DNA of 48,758 bases from Thiomonas sp. FB-6 (GTDB lineage Bacteria; Pseudomonadota; Gammaproteobacteria; Burkholderiales; Burkholderiaceae_C): positions 1 through 48,758 of the forward strand of contig NZ_KB898493.1 of the NCBI RefSeq assembly GCF_000377645.1, in the 5' to 3' direction. Under the pieces are notes generated by a model. It searched no databases. It was not told the origin of the DNA and was given only the letters and a program-made list of their open reading frames with translations. Shown piece by piece: positions 1 through 9,572 of the stretch. Within the stretch, counting starts at the first letter, position 1; the number at the start of each line of letters is the position of its first letter. A program made the position numbers and the translations under genes.

Positions 1-323
1 GCCGGGGCCGCAGCAGGCTGCTGCGCCTGCGCCGCGGCAGGCCCGGCCGCCGGCGCCGCCGCCTCGGCCGGCGCGCTCGCGCCCTCCTCGGCCTCCAGCT
101 CCAGCAGCGGCGTGCCCTCGTTCACCTTGTCCCCGAGCTTGACCAGCAGCGCCTTCACCACCCCGCCCGCGCTGCTCGGTATCTCCATGCTCGCCTTGTC
201 GCTCTCCACCGTGATCAGCGACTGCTCCGCCTGGATCCTGTCCCCAGGCTTGACCAGCAGCTCGATCACCTCCACGTCCTTGAAGTCCCCGATGTCGGGA
301 ACCTTCACCTGCATCTGCGCCAT
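1..323 (-). CDS. aceF: Dihydrolipoamide acetyltransferase (E2) of pyruvate dehydrogenase, N-terminal part
   Basis: E2 core subunit of the pyruvate dehydrogenase complex, which transfers acetyl groups from the lipoyl arm to CoA. Only the first 107 codons are visible; the gene runs off the window start. The N-terminus is a lipoyl domain of about 75 residues, with the lipoate-accepting lysine in ESDKASM at about residue 43. It continues into the Ala/Pro-rich flexible linker typical of E2 proteins. The start MAQMQVKVPDIG lies 42 bp downstream of the aceE stop on the same strand, so aceE-aceF is an operon. Family identity is secure from the lipoyl motif and the aceE neighbour; the catalytic domain cannot be checked. 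Confidence 0.93.
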   Translation of the reverse strand, partial: MAQMQVKVPDIGDFKDVEVIELLVKPGDRIQAEQSLITVESDKASMEIPSSAGGVVKALLVKLGDKVNEGTPLLELEAEEGASAPAEAAAPAAGPAAAQAQQPAAAP

Positions 324-365
324 TGCGTGTCTCCGTGTTCCTGGCTGTTCGTTCCGCGCCGCGCC

Positions 366-3080
366 TCAGGCCAGCAGCGGGTTGATGCGATCGACGTCGA
401 TGCCATAGCGCTGGATCGCCTCGGCGGCCTTCGAGGCGTCGAGCTTGCCCTCGTCGGCCAGGCTGCGCAGCGCGGCCACCACGACGAAGTGGCGGTCCAC
501 CTCGAAGTGACGCCGCAGCTTGGTGCGGGTGTCCGACCGGCCGAAACCGTCGGTGCCCAGCACGCGGTAGGCGCGGTCGTCAGGCAGGAAGGGACGGATC
601 TGCTCGGCGAACATGCGCACGTAGTCCGTGGAGGCGACCACCGGGCCCGCATGGGACTCCAGCTGCTGCGCCACGAAACTCTTGCGCTGCGGCTCCTTCG
701 GATGCAGCAGGTTCCAGCGCTCGCAGTCACGCCCCTCGCGGGCCAGCTCGTTGAAGCTCGGGCAGCTCCACACGTCGGCCGCCACGCCCCAGTCCTGTTC
801 CAGCAGCTCGGCCGCCGCCAGCACCTCGCGCAGGATGGAGCCGGAGCCCAGCAGCTGCACGCGCAGCTTGCCCGATTTGGCGGCGCCGTCGCGGCACAGG
901 TACATGCCCTTGAGGATCTGCTCCTCGGTGCCGGGCTTCAGCCCGGGCTGCGCGTAGTTCTCGTTGAGCAGGGTGATGTAGAAGAACACGTCCTCCTGGT
1001 TCACCACCATGCGTTGCAGGCCGCGGTGCAGGATCACCGCCACTTCGTGCGCGAAGCTGGGGTCGTAGCTGACGCAGTTGGGCACGTTGGACGCCATCAG
1101 CTGGCTGTGTCCGTCCTCGTGCTGCAGGCCTTCGCCGTTCAGGGTCGTGCGCCCCGAGGTGCCGCCGAGCAGGAAGCCCCGCGCCAGCATGTCGCCGGCG
1201 GCCCAGATCAGGTCGCCGATGCGCTGGAAGCCGAACATCGAGTAGTAGATGAAGAACGGGATGGTGATGCGGTTGCTGTGCGAGTAGGAGGTCGCCGCGG
1301 CGATCCAGGAGCACATGCCCCCCGCCTCGGTGATGCCTTCCTGCAGGACCTGGCCCGACTTGTCCTCCCGGTAGTACATCACCTCGCTGCGGTCGACCGG
1401 GGTGTACTTCTGGCCCTCGGGGGCGTAGATGCCGATCTGGCGGTACAGGCCCTCCATGCCGAAAGTGCGGGTCTCGTCGACCAGGATGGGCACCACGCGC
1501 GGGCCCAGCGCCTTGTCGCGCAGCAGCTGGTTCAGGCAGCGCACGTAGGCCTGGGTGGTGGAGATCTCGCGCCCCTCGGCCGTGGGCTCGAGCGTGGGCT
1601 TGAAGATCTCGGCCAGCGGCGGCAGCGTGAACTGCTCGTCGGCCTTGGTGCGGCGCTGCGGCAGGTAGCCGCCCAGCGCCTTGCGCCGCGCGTGCAGGTA
1701 CTGCATCTCCGGCGTGTCGTCGGCCGGCTTGAAGAACGGCAGCTTGGGCAGTTCGTGGTCGGGCACCGGGATGTTGAAGCGGTCGCGGAACTCGCGGATG
1801 TCCTCGTCGGTAAGCTTCTTGACCTGGTGCGCGACGTTGCGCGCCTCGGCGGCCTGGCCCAGGCCGTAGCCCTTGATGGTCTTGACCAGCAGCACCGTGG
1901 GCTGGCCCTGGTGGGTGGCGGCGGCGTGGAAGGCGGCATGGACCTTGTTCGGGTCATGGCCGCCGCGGTTGAGGCGCCAGATGTCCTCGTCGCTCATGTT
2001 CTTGACCATCTCCAGCAGCTGGGGATGGCGCCCGAAGAAGTGCTTGCGCACGAACGCGCCGTCGTTGGCCTTCATGGCCTGGTAGTCGCCGTCCAGCACG
2101 TCCATCATCACCTGGCGCAGGATGCCGTCCTTGTCGCGCGCCAGCAGCGGATCCCAGTAGGAGCCCCAGATCAGCTTGATCACGTTCCAGCCCGAGCCGC
2201 GAAATTCCGCCTCCAGCTCCTGAATGATCTTGCCGTTGCCGCGCACCGGGCCGTCCAGGCGCTGCAGGTTGCAGTTCACCACGAACACCAGGTTGTCGAG
2301 TTTCTCGCGCGCGGCCAGGCCGATCGCGCCCAGGGATTCCGGCTCGTCCATCTCGCCGTCGCCGCAGAACACCCAGACCTTGCGCTTGGAGGTGTCGGCG
2401 ATTCCGCGCGCGTGCAGGTACTTCAGGTAGCGCGCCTGATAGATCGCCATGATCGGGCCCAGGCCCATGGACACGGTCGAGAACTGCCAGAAATCCGGCA
2501 TGAGCTTCGGGTGCGGGTAGCTCGACAGGCCCTTGCCGCCGACTTCCTGGCGGAAGTTGTCCAGCTGCTCGTCGCTCAGGCGGCCCTCCATGTAGGCGCG
2601 GGCATAGATGCCCGGCGCGCTGTGCCCCTGGAAATACACCAGGTCTCCACCGTGGTCTTCGCTGGGCGCGTGCCAGAAGTGGTTGAACCCGGCGCCCAGC
2701 ATGGTCGCCAGCGAGGCGAAGGAGGCGATGTGCCCGCCCAGGTCGCCGCCGTCGGCCGGGTGCAGCCGGTTCGCGCGCACCACCATGGCCATCGCGTTCC
2801 AGCGCATGTAGGCGCGCAGGCGCTCCTCGATCTCGACATTGCCGGGATTGCGCTCTTCCAGGTCCGGCGGGATGGTGTTCACATAGGCGGTGTTGGCCGA
2901 GAAGGGCATGTCCACCCCGTCCTGGCGCGCCTGGTCGAGCAGTTGCTCGAGCAGGTAGTGGGCGCGCTCGCGACCCTCGCTGGCGATCAGCGCCTGCAGG
3001 GCATCGAGCCACTCGCGGGTTTCCTGGGGATCGGCGTCGTTCGCGGCGGGCGCGGGCGATTGATCGGGTACTGCTGCCAT
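366..3080 (-). CDS. aceE: Pyruvate dehydrogenase E1 component (homodimeric type)
   Basis: Thiamine-diphosphate enzyme that decarboxylates pyruvate and acetylates the E2 lipoyl arm, feeding acetyl-CoA to the TCA genes at the other end of the window. 904 residues, close to the usual length of about 890 for the single-chain E1 of proteobacteria. The ThDP/Mg signature appears as CGDGEMDEPES followed by VVNCNLQRLDGPVRGNG. The reading frame stays open further upstream. I chose the ATG at 3080 because AGGAG precedes it and the protein then begins MAAVPDQ, with the conserved TREWLDAL segment soon after. aceF follows after 42 bp, and a sensor kinase gene diverges on the other side. Confidence 0.97.
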   Translation of the reverse strand: MAAVPDQSPAPAANDADPQETREWLDALQALIASEGRERAHYLLEQLLDQARQDGVDMPFSANTAYVNTIPPDLEERNPGNVEIEERLRAYMRWNAMAMVVRANRLHPADGGDLGGHIASFASLATMLGAGFNHFWHAPSEDHGGDLVYFQGHSAPGIYARAYMEGRLSDEQLDNFRQEVGGKGLSSYPHPKLMPDFWQFSTVSMGLGPIMAIYQARYLKYLHARGIADTSKRKVWVFCGDGEMDEPESLGAIGLAAREKLDNLVFVVNCNLQRLDGPVRGNGKIIQELEAEFRGSGWNVIKLIWGSYWDPLLARDKDGILRQVMMDVLDGDYQAMKANDGAFVRKHFFGRHPQLLEMVKNMSDEDIWRLNRGGHDPNKVHAAFHAAATHQGQPTVLLVKTIKGYGLGQAAEARNVAHQVKKLTDEDIREFRDRFNIPVPDHELPKLPFFKPADDTPEMQYLHARRKALGGYLPQRRTKADEQFTLPPLAEIFKPTLEPTAEGREISTTQAYVRCLNQLLRDKALGPRVVPILVDETRTFGMEGLYRQIGIYAPEGQKYTPVDRSEVMYYREDKSGQVLQEGITEAGGMCSWIAAATSYSHSNRITIPFFIYYSMFGFQRIGDLIWAAGDMLARGFLLGGTSGRTTLNGEGLQHEDGHSQLMASNVPNCVSYDPSFAHEVAVILHRGLQRMVVNQEDVFFYITLLNENYAQPGLKPGTEEQILKGMYLCRDGAAKSGKLRVQLLGSGSILREVLAAAELLEQDWGVAADVWSCPSFNELAREGRDCERWNLLHPKEPQRKSFVAQQLESHAGPVVASTDYVRMFAEQIRPFLPDDRAYRVLGTDGFGRSDTRTKLRRHFEVDRHFVVVAALRSLADEGKLDASKAAEAIQRYGIDVDRINPLLA

Positions 3081-3187
3081 CGTGGTCTCCTCTGGATGTC
3101 GGATCTCCCGCGGCCGGCGCTTCGCAGGCGCCGCGCATACGCGGAATTCGGAAGGGTCCGGGGCAGCCCGATGCCTTCCAGGAAGCG

Positions 3188-3216
3188 AGTATTGCAAAGA
3201 ATTTTTTGAATTACAA
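3188..3216 (-). promoter_or_regulatory. Candidate sigma70 promoter for aceE
   Basis: On the minus strand TTGTAA (3216-3211) and AATACT (3193-3188) are spaced by exactly 17 bp, each matching 4 of 6 consensus bases. They lie in an AT-rich pocket that stands out against the GC-rich surroundings. The predicted transcript start near 3181 gives an aceE leader of about 100 nt. A second TTGTAA lies 15 bp further upstream (3231-3226), so the element is a direct repeat that a regulator could also use. No PdhR-type ATTGGTnnnACCAAT site is visible. Confidence 0.45.
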
Positions 3217-3318
3217 CATCCGGTTTTACAATATGGAATTTGACGTATCGACCCTCCTGCATACAGCATGCTCCGATCGGGGCCCTTTGCCTATCAGGCT
3301 GTTGACTAGACTTGCGCC

Positions 3319-5838
3319 GTGAGCCTGTTCCCGACCCTCCTCCGACGCCTGCGCCAGCGCGTGCGCCCGCTGCTGCACAGCCGGCGCGCGGACCTGCTGC
3401 TGCTGTTCGTGCCCCTGCTGTCGCTGGTGCTGTTCCTCGGCGCGGCCGCCGCGCTGGTGCGCTATACGCAGCAGACCGAGCTGCAGCGGGAGAACGACAC
3501 CCTGCAGCGTGACAGTGAATGGGCGCGCCAGCGCATGAGCCTGGAAATGGCCCTGATGCAGGAGCAGTTGCAATCCATGGCCAACTCCCTGGAGACGCGC
3601 CGGGGCAACGAGCGTTTTCCGGCCATGGCCGCCTCCTTCCTGCACCAGCACGCGCTGACGGTGGTGGTCTACGCCACCGACCCCGACGGCAAGCTCGAAC
3701 ACCTGGTCATGAGCCCCGCCGTGCCCCGCGACCTGCAATGGATCGACGCCCAGCACCGCCCGGCGCAGCCCATGTCGCTGCAACTGCAGCTGCAGGCGCG
3801 CCAGCGCCAGCGCACGGTGTACAGCCTGCCCTACCACCTGCCGCGCCTGGGCTGGGTGGTGGAGTCGGCCACGCCGGTCATGCTGGGCTCGCAGTTCGCC
3901 GGCACGGTCGGCGCAGTGTTCGCCATCGACGGCCTGATGCGCGGCACCACGGTGCAGGAGCTGAGCAGCCGTTACGCGGTGGCGCTGGTCGACCACGTCA
4001 CCGGCGACGTGATCGCCAGTACCGCCACCGGCGACCTGGCGCGCAAGCCCCTGCGGTACCTGGTGGCGCTGCACCCCTTCGACGCCGGCCTGGCCATGCG
4101 GGTGAGCAGCTTCCACTCGGCGCCGGGCTGGACGGTGCGCGGCCTGTACTGGGCGGTGTTCGTGCTGTCGGCGCTGATGCTGTGGATGCAATGGGGCAGC
4201 TGGCGCCAGATGCGCGAGCGCCTGCAGGCGCAGGAAAGCCTGACGCGCGAGACCGCGTTCCGGCGCGCCATGGAGAACTCCCTGTCCACCGGCATGCAGG
4301 CCATCGACCTGAAGGGCCGCATCAGCTACGTGAACATGGCCTTTTGCAAGATGACCGGCTTTTCCGAGCACGATCTGGTCGGCCGCGCGCCGCCGCACCC
4401 CTACTGGCCGGCGCGGCGCTCGGCCGAGATGGCGCTGGCGCTGCAGCAGACCCTGGACGGGCTGGCGCCGCCCTCGGGCTTCGCGCTCAAGCTGGCGCGC
4501 AAGGACGGCAGCGAATTCGACGCACGGGTGTACGTCTCGGCGCTGATCGACAACCGCGACCGCCAGACCGGCTGGGTCACCTCGATCACCGACATCACCG
4601 AGCCCACGCGCATCCGCCAGGAACTGGCGGCCTCCCACGAGCGTTTCGTGGCCGTGCTCGAGGGCCTGGACGCGGCCGTGTCGGTGCTGGCCATCGACCG
4701 CGACGAGCAGTTGTACGCGAACAAGCTGTACCGCCAGTGGTTCGGGGCCTCCGCCCACGGCCACCACCTGCTCAGCGGGCAGGACCCGCCGCCGGGGGCC
4801 GGCGTGGACGGGGACGACGCGGTCGACAGCTTCGCCGGCCTGCCCACCGACGAGTTCCTGCACACCCAGGCGCAGGTGCACGAGATCCACGTGGCCTCGC
4901 TGGACCGCTGGTTCGACGTGCGCCAGCGCTACATCCAGTGGGTGGACGCGCGCGTGGTGCAGATGCTCATCGCCACCGACGTGACCGCGCGCCACCAGGC
5001 CGAGGACGTGGCGCGCAACCAGGAGGAGAAGGCCCAGATCACCAGCCGCCTGATCGCCATGGGCGAGATGGCATCCTCGCTGGCGCACGAACTCAACCAG
5101 CCGCTGACCGCCATCAACAACTACTGCTCGGGCATGATCGCGCGCCTGCGCAACCGCTCGATGCCGGCCGAGGAACTGCAGCCCGCGCTGGAGAAGACCG
5201 CGCGCCAGGCGCAGCGCGCGGCCGCGGTGATCCGCCGCGTGCGCGATTTCGTCAAGAAGAGCGAACCCCACCGCGTGGCCTGCCGCGTGCAGGACATCGT
5301 GCAGAACACGCTGGAACTGGCCGAGATCGACCTGCGCCGCCGCAACGTGCGCCTGTTCACCCACATCGCCGCGGGCATCCCGGCGCTGCACGCCGACCCC
5401 ATCCTGATCGAGCAGGTGCTGCTGAACCTGCTGCGCAATGCCGCCGAGGCGGTGGACAAGGCCGGGCGCGCGGGGGTGCTGCGCAGCATCGAACTCGACA
5501 TCGCGCAGGACGAAGCCCAGGTGCACTTCATCGTGCGCGACAACGGAACCGGTGTGTCCGAGGAAGTGATGAGCCATTTGTTCGAGGCCTTCTACTCGAC
5601 GAAAAGCGAAGGATTGGGCATCGGACTGAACATCTGCCGCTCCATCGTTGAATTCCACGAAGGTCGTCTATGGGCCGAGAATCAATACAATGGGGAGGTT
5701 CTCAGCGGAAGCGTGTTCCGCTTCACGCTGCCCCTGGAGCCCACGCCCCGTAGCGGCGCCGCGCCCACCGGCGCGGCCGCCCAAGGTACGGACCTTTCCG
5801 CAGCGCCCGCCGCACCCGACCTTCACACGAGCCCATGA
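3319..5838 (+). CDS. Membrane-bound PAS-domain sensor histidine kinase
   Basis: Sensor of a two-component pair. 839 residues: basic N-terminus, TM1 at about 24-48, a periplasmic or extracytoplasmic sensor region of about 225 residues, TM2 at about 275-293, PAS domain at about 312-430 ending in DITEPT, a second PAS-like region at about 435-555, then the kinase core. The phosphoacceptor is H590 in LAHELNQPLTAI, the N box has N707 in LLRNAAEAV, and DNGTG (741-745) and GLGIGL are the ATP-binding G boxes. The HELNQP type resembles the FixL/DctB families. I see no evidence for haem binding. The start is GTG with no Shine-Dalgarno; TAGACT at 3307-3312 is placed so that transcription could begin at the GTG itself. 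The stop overlaps the regulator start (ATGA). The signal is unknown; the gene diverges from aceE. Confidence 0.9.
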   Translation: MSLFPTLLRRLRQRVRPLLHSRRADLLLLFVPLLSLVLFLGAAAALVRYTQQTELQRENDTLQRDSEWARQRMSLEMALMQEQLQSMANSLETRRGNERFPAMAASFLHQHALTVVVYATDPDGKLEHLVMSPAVPRDLQWIDAQHRPAQPMSLQLQLQARQRQRTVYSLPYHLPRLGWVVESATPVMLGSQFAGTVGAVFAIDGLMRGTTVQELSSRYAVALVDHVTGDVIASTATGDLARKPLRYLVALHPFDAGLAMRVSSFHSAPGWTVRGLYWAVFVLSALMLWMQWGSWRQMRERLQAQESLTRETAFRRAMENSLSTGMQAIDLKGRISYVNMAFCKMTGFSEHDLVGRAPPHPYWPARRSAEMALALQQTLDGLAPPSGFALKLARKDGSEFDARVYVSALIDNRDRQTGWVTSITDITEPTRIRQELAASHERFVAVLEGLDAAVSVLAIDRDEQLYANKLYRQWFGASAHGHHLLSGQDPPPGAGVDGDDAVDSFAGLPTDEFLHTQAQVHEIHVASLDRWFDVRQRYIQWVDARVVQMLIATDVTARHQAEDVARNQEEKAQITSRLIAMGEMASSLAHELNQPLTAINNYCSGMIARLRNRSMPAEELQPALEKTARQAQRAAAVIRRVRDFVKKSEPHRVACRVQDIVQNTLELAEIDLRRRNVRLFTHIAAGIPALHADPILIEQVLLNLLRNAAEAVDKAGRAGVLRSIELDIAQDEAQVHFIVRDNGTGVSEEVMSHLFEAFYSTKSEGLGIGLNICRSIVEFHEGRLWAENQYNGEVLSGSVFRFTLPLEPTPRSGAAPTGAAAQGTDLSAAPAAPDLHTSP

Positions 5839-6455
5839 AACCAGCGACCAAAGGCACCGTATACGTCATCGACGACGACGAAGCGGTACGCGATTCCCTG
5901 CAGTGGCTGCTCGAGGGCAACGACTACCGGGTGCGCTGCTTCGACTCCGCGGAAGCCTTCCTGGCGCGCTTCGACCCGCGTGAAGTGGCCTGCCTGATCG
6001 TGGACGTGCGCATGCCCGGCATGAGCGGGCTGGAACTGCAGGAGCGCCTGCTGCAGCGCGGACAGAACATTCCCCTGGCCTTCATCACCGGCCACGGCGA
6101 CGTGCCCATGGCCGTGGCCACGATGAAAAAGGGCGCGATCGACTTCATCGAGAAGCCCTTCAACGAGAACCTGCTGCGCGACCTCGTCGACCGCATGCTG
6201 CAGAAGGCCCGCGTGGACCTGGAGGAGCACGCGCAAAGCGCCAGCCGCGAGGCCCTGCTGTCCAAGCTGACCAGCCGCGAATCGCAGGTGCTCGAGCGCA
6301 TCGTCGCCGGGCGCCTGAACAAGCAGATCGCCGACGACCTGAACATCAGCATCAAGACGGTCGAGGCGCACCGCGCGAACATCATGGAAAAGCTGGGCGC
6401 GAACACCGTGGCCGACCTGCTGAAGATCGCGCTGGGCGCGTCGAGCAAGGCCTGA
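5835..6455 (+). CDS. FixJ/NarL-type response regulator
   Basis: Output partner of the upstream kinase. 206 residues. The receiver domain (about 7-122) carries the acidic pair D13/D14, phosphoacceptor D57 ([12 protein letters not shown]), T85 and K107 (EKPFN). A LuxR/FixJ helix-turn-helix follows at about 142-200 ([27 protein letters not shown]). [10 protein letters not shown] and the EKPF spacing are typical of the FixJ subfamily. The ATG overlaps the kinase stop by 4 bases, implying translational coupling and fixed stoichiometry. From memory, a kinase/regulator pair of this type between aceE and folD is common in Burkholderiales. A role in controlling aceEF or folD is inference from position only. 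Confidence 0.92.
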   Translation: MKPATKGTVYVIDDDEAVRDSLQWLLEGNDYRVRCFDSAEAFLARFDPREVACLIVDVRMPGMSGLELQERLLQRGQNIPLAFITGHGDVPMAVATMKKGAIDFIEKPFNENLLRDLVDRMLQKARVDLEEHAQSASREALLSKLTSRESQVLERIVAGRLNKQIADDLNISIKTVEAHRANIMEKLGANTVADLLKIALGASSKA

Positions 6456-6465
6456 GGACGCGGCG

Positions 6466-7317
6466 ATGACGGCCCGACTCATCGACGGCAAGGCGCTGGC
6501 CGCGCAGATGCGCGCGGAGGTGGCCGAGCGCGCCGCCGCGCTGCGCGCCACGGGCCGCCTGCCCACGCTGGCGGTGATCCTGGTCGGCGCCGACCCCGCC
6601 AGCCAGGTGTACGTGCGCAACAAGATCGCCGCCTGCGAGCAGGCCGGCATGCGCTCGCTGCACGAGACCTACGGCGCGGAACTGCGCGAGGCCGAGCTGC
6701 TGGCGCGCATCCACGCGCTGAACCAGGACGACAGCGTGCACGGCATCCTGGTGCAACTGCCGCTGCCTGCGCACATCCACGCGCAGCGCGTGATCGAGGC
6801 CATCTCGCCGCGCAAGGACGTCGACGGATTCCACGTCGCCAACGCCGGCGCGCTGATGGTGGGCCGGCCGGGGCTGCGCCCCTGCACGCCGCTGGGTTGC
6901 GTGCGCATGCTGGAACACATCGGCCTGGGCGACCTGCGCGGGCGCCACGCGGTGGTGGTCGGGCGCTCGAACATCGTGGGCAAGCCCATGGCCATGCTGC
7001 TGCTGGGCATGAACGCCACCGTCACCATCGCCCACAGCGGCACCCCCGACCTGGCCGAGACCTGCCGGCGCGCCGACGTGCTGGTGGCGGCGGTGGGGCG
7101 CGCGCGCATGATCGGCGCCGACATGATCAAGCCCGGCGCCGCGGTGCTGGACGTGGGCATCAACCGCCTGGAAGACGGCAAGCTCTGCGGCGACGTGGAC
7201 TTCGAGGCCGCGCGCGAGCTCGCCGGCTGGATCACCCCCGTGCCAGGCGGGGTCGGGCCGATGACCATCGCCATGTTGTTGTCCAATACCCTGCAGGCCT
7301 GCGAACAACTGGCCTGA
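6466..7317 (+). CDS. folD: Bifunctional methylenetetrahydrofolate dehydrogenase / methenyltetrahydrofolate cyclohydrolase
   Basis: Cytosolic NADP-dependent enzyme interconverting 5,10-methylene-, 5,10-methenyl- and 10-formyl-tetrahydrofolate; it supplies one-carbon units for purines (purF is in this window) and for formyl-methionine. 283 residues, normal for FolD. Visible signatures: active-site Y49xxxK53 (QVYVRNK), [25 protein letters not shown], the NADP loop [11 protein letters not shown] and the C-terminal [10 protein letters not shown]. The ATG is 10 bp after the response regulator stop, with a GAGG just upstream, so it probably shares that transcript. Confidence 0.97.
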   Translation: MTARLIDGKALAAQMRAEVAERAAALRATGRLPTLAVILVGADPASQVYVRNKIAACEQAGMRSLHETYGAELREAELLARIHALNQDDSVHGILVQLPLPAHIHAQRVIEAISPRKDVDGFHVANAGALMVGRPGLRPCTPLGCVRMLEHIGLGDLRGRHAVVVGRSNIVGKPMAMLLLGMNATVTIAHSGTPDLAETCRRADVLVAAVGRARMIGADMIKPGAAVLDVGINRLEDGKLCGDVDFEAARELAGWITPVPGGVGPMTIAMLLSNTLQACEQLA

Positions 7318-7368
7318 AACGCCACGGCGGCCCCTGTGCCGGGCCGCGCGCCCTGACGGAGCCCGCCG

Positions 7369-9450
7369 ATGTCCCCGGATACCCCCGCTGCCGCCGCGCA
7401 GCCCGCCAATCCCCTGCTGGGCGATGCCGTGCTCGCGCCGCTGGCGCTGCCCGACTTCGGCGCGCTGCGCCCGGAGCAGGTCGAGCCCGCGCTGCGCGAA
7501 CTCATGGCGCGCCTGCGCGCCGCGCACGAGCAGGCCTGCGCCGGCGACCCGGCACGGCCCGCGAGCTGGGACGACCTGGTGCAGGCGCTGGAGCCCGACT
7601 CGGAGGCGCTGGGCCGCGCCTGGGGCCTGGTGTCGCACCTGCACGCGGTGGCCGACACGCCCGAGCTGCGCCGCGCCTTCAACGACATGCTGCCCCACGT
7701 CACACAGCTGTGGACCGAGCTGGGCTCCGATCCGCGCCTGTTCGCGCGCTACCGGTCGCTGCGCGAGGGCGCCGGCTTCGCCGCGCTGCCGGCGCTGCGC
7801 CGGCGCATCGTCGAGCACGCGCTGCGCGACCTGCGCCTGTCCGGCGCCGAGCTGCGCGGCGAGGCGCACGCGCGCTTCGAGGCCATCGAGCAGCGCAGCG
7901 CCGAGCTGGAGCAGGCCTTTTCCGAACACCTGCTCGACGCCACCGACGGCTTCTCGCTGCGCGCCGAGGAATCGCAGCTGCAGGGGCTGCCGGAGGATCT
8001 GGTGCAGGCCGCGCGCGAGGCCGCGGGGCAGGCCGGCGGCTGGGTGTTCACGCTGCACCAGCCCAGCTACGTGCCGCTGATGCAGCATGCGCGCGATCGA
8101 TCGCTGCGCCAGGCCATGTACCGCGCCTACGTCACCCGCGCCAGCGAGCTGGGCGACCCGCGCCTGGACAACTCGGCCATCATGGCCGATCTGCTGGCGC
8201 TGCGCGCCGAACTCGCGGGCCTGCTGGGTTTCGCCGATTACGCGGAGCTCTCGCTGCAGACCAAGATGGCCGACAGCGCCGCGCAGGTGGAGGAGTTCCT
8301 GCTCGATCTGGCGCGGCGCGCCCGCCCCTACGCCGAGCGCGACCTGCGCGAGCTGCGCGAATTCGCGGCCGCCGAACTGGAAATGGCGGATCTGCAGTCC
8401 TGGGACCTGGCCTTCGCCTCCGAGCGCCTGCGCGAGCGGCGCTACGCCTATTCCGAGGAGCAGCTGCGCCAGTACTTCACCGAGCCGCAGGTGCTGGCCG
8501 GGCTGTTCGATCTGGTGCACCGCCTGTTCGGGGTGCGGGTGCTGGAGCAGGAGGCCGCCGGAGTCTGGCACCCCGAGGTGCGCCTGTGGCGCGTCGAGCA
8601 GGCCGACGGGCGCCTGCTGGGGCATTTCTACACCGATCTGCACGCGCGAGCCGGCAAGCGCGGTGGTGCCTGGATGGACGGCCTGCGCTCGCGCTGGCTG
8701 CGCGCGGACGGCACGCTGCAGACTCCCGTCGCGGTGCTGACCTGCAATTTCGCCTCCGGCGTCGGCGGCCGTCCTCCGCTGCTCAGCCACGACGACGTGC
8801 AGACCCTGTTCCACGAATTCGGCCACGGGCTGCACCACCTGCTTACGCGCGTGGACGAACTCGGCGCCTCCGGACTGTCGGGCGTGGAATGGGACGCGGT
8901 GGAGCTCCCCAGCCAGTTCCTCGAGAACTACTGCTGGGAATGGGAGGTGCTGCGCGGCATCGGGCGCCATGTGGACACCGGCGAGCCGCTGCCGCGCGAA
9001 CTCTTCGAGCGCATGGTGGCGGCGCGCAACTTCCAGGCCGGCATGCAGACCCTGCGCCAGGTGGAGTTCTCGCTGTTCGACCTGCGCGTGCACCGGGAAC
9101 TGCGCGAAGCCACCCCCCAGGCCGTCGCCGAGCTGGCCGAGCGGGTGCGCCGCGAGGTGGCCGTGGTGTTCCCCCCGGACTTCGCCAGGTTCCAGCACAG
9201 CTTCTCGCATATCTTCGCCGGGGGCTACGCGGCCGGCTACTACAGCTACAAATGGGCCGAGGTGCTGTCGGCCGACGCCTACGCGCAGTTCGAGGAACAC
9301 GGCGTGCTGGACCCGGACACCGGCGCGCGCTTTCGCGACGAGATCCTGGCACGCGGCAGCAGCCGCGACGCCATCGAATCCTTCCGCGCCTTCCGCGGCC
9401 GCGATCCCAGCATCGACGCGCTGCTGCGCCACCAGGGCATGGCCGGCTGA
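7369..9450 (+). CDS. prlC: Oligopeptidase A, M3 family zinc metallopeptidase
   Basis: Cytosolic zinc endopeptidase that degrades short peptides, including cleaved signal peptides in E. coli. 693 residues, in the range of PrlC/OpdA (about 680). The active site is HEFGH with ligands H482 and H486 and catalytic E483; the third zinc ligand is E512 in VELPSQFLENY, 30 residues after H482 as in thimet oligopeptidases. The substrate loop near the C-terminus (SFSHIFAGGYAAGYYSYKWAE split around 9205-9260) contains the conserved Gly/Tyr-rich stretch. The start ATG lies 51 bp after folD on the same strand. Confidence 0.95.
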   Translation: MSPDTPAAAAQPANPLLGDAVLAPLALPDFGALRPEQVEPALRELMARLRAAHEQACAGDPARPASWDDLVQALEPDSEALGRAWGLVSHLHAVADTPELRRAFNDMLPHVTQLWTELGSDPRLFARYRSLREGAGFAALPALRRRIVEHALRDLRLSGAELRGEAHARFEAIEQRSAELEQAFSEHLLDATDGFSLRAEESQLQGLPEDLVQAAREAAGQAGGWVFTLHQPSYVPLMQHARDRSLRQAMYRAYVTRASELGDPRLDNSAIMADLLALRAELAGLLGFADYAELSLQTKMADSAAQVEEFLLDLARRARPYAERDLRELREFAAAELEMADLQSWDLAFASERLRERRYAYSEEQLRQYFTEPQVLAGLFDLVHRLFGVRVLEQEAAGVWHPEVRLWRVEQADGRLLGHFYTDLHARAGKRGGAWMDGLRSRWLRADGTLQTPVAVLTCNFASGVGGRPPLLSHDDVQTLFHEFGHGLHHLLTRVDELGASGLSGVEWDAVELPSQFLENYCWEWEVLRGIGRHVDTGEPLPRELFERMVAARNFQAGMQTLRQVEFSLFDLRVHRELREATPQAVAELAERVRREVAVVFPPDFARFQHSFSHIFAGGYAAGYYSYKWAEVLSADAYAQFEEHGVLDPDTGARFRDEILARGSSRDAIESFRAFRGRDPSIDALLRHQGMAG

Positions 9451-9572
9451 GCCACGGCGCCCGCGCGCCGATCCCCGGCCGCGGCGCGAGGCGCGATACC
9501 ATCAAGCCGTCCCGCGCGTTCCGGGCCTGCGAGCCCGGGCCCGGCGCGCCGGCACCACTGGAGGCAATTGCG

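Noticed and set aside
3319-5838. Kinase as a true haem-binding oxygen sensor FixL
   Set aside because: The PAS domain shows no identifiable proximal haem histidine motif and the protein has two membrane segments with a large outer region, so only the kinase core and partner resemble FixL/FixJ.
327-9432. Very long open frames opposite aceE (327-3209), the sensor kinase (3226-5658) and folD/prlC (6382-9432)
   Set aside because: They are antisense shadows caused by high G+C codon use; their translations are low-complexity (Arg/Ala/His/Gln-rich) with no recognisable domain, while the opposite strands encode clear enzymes.
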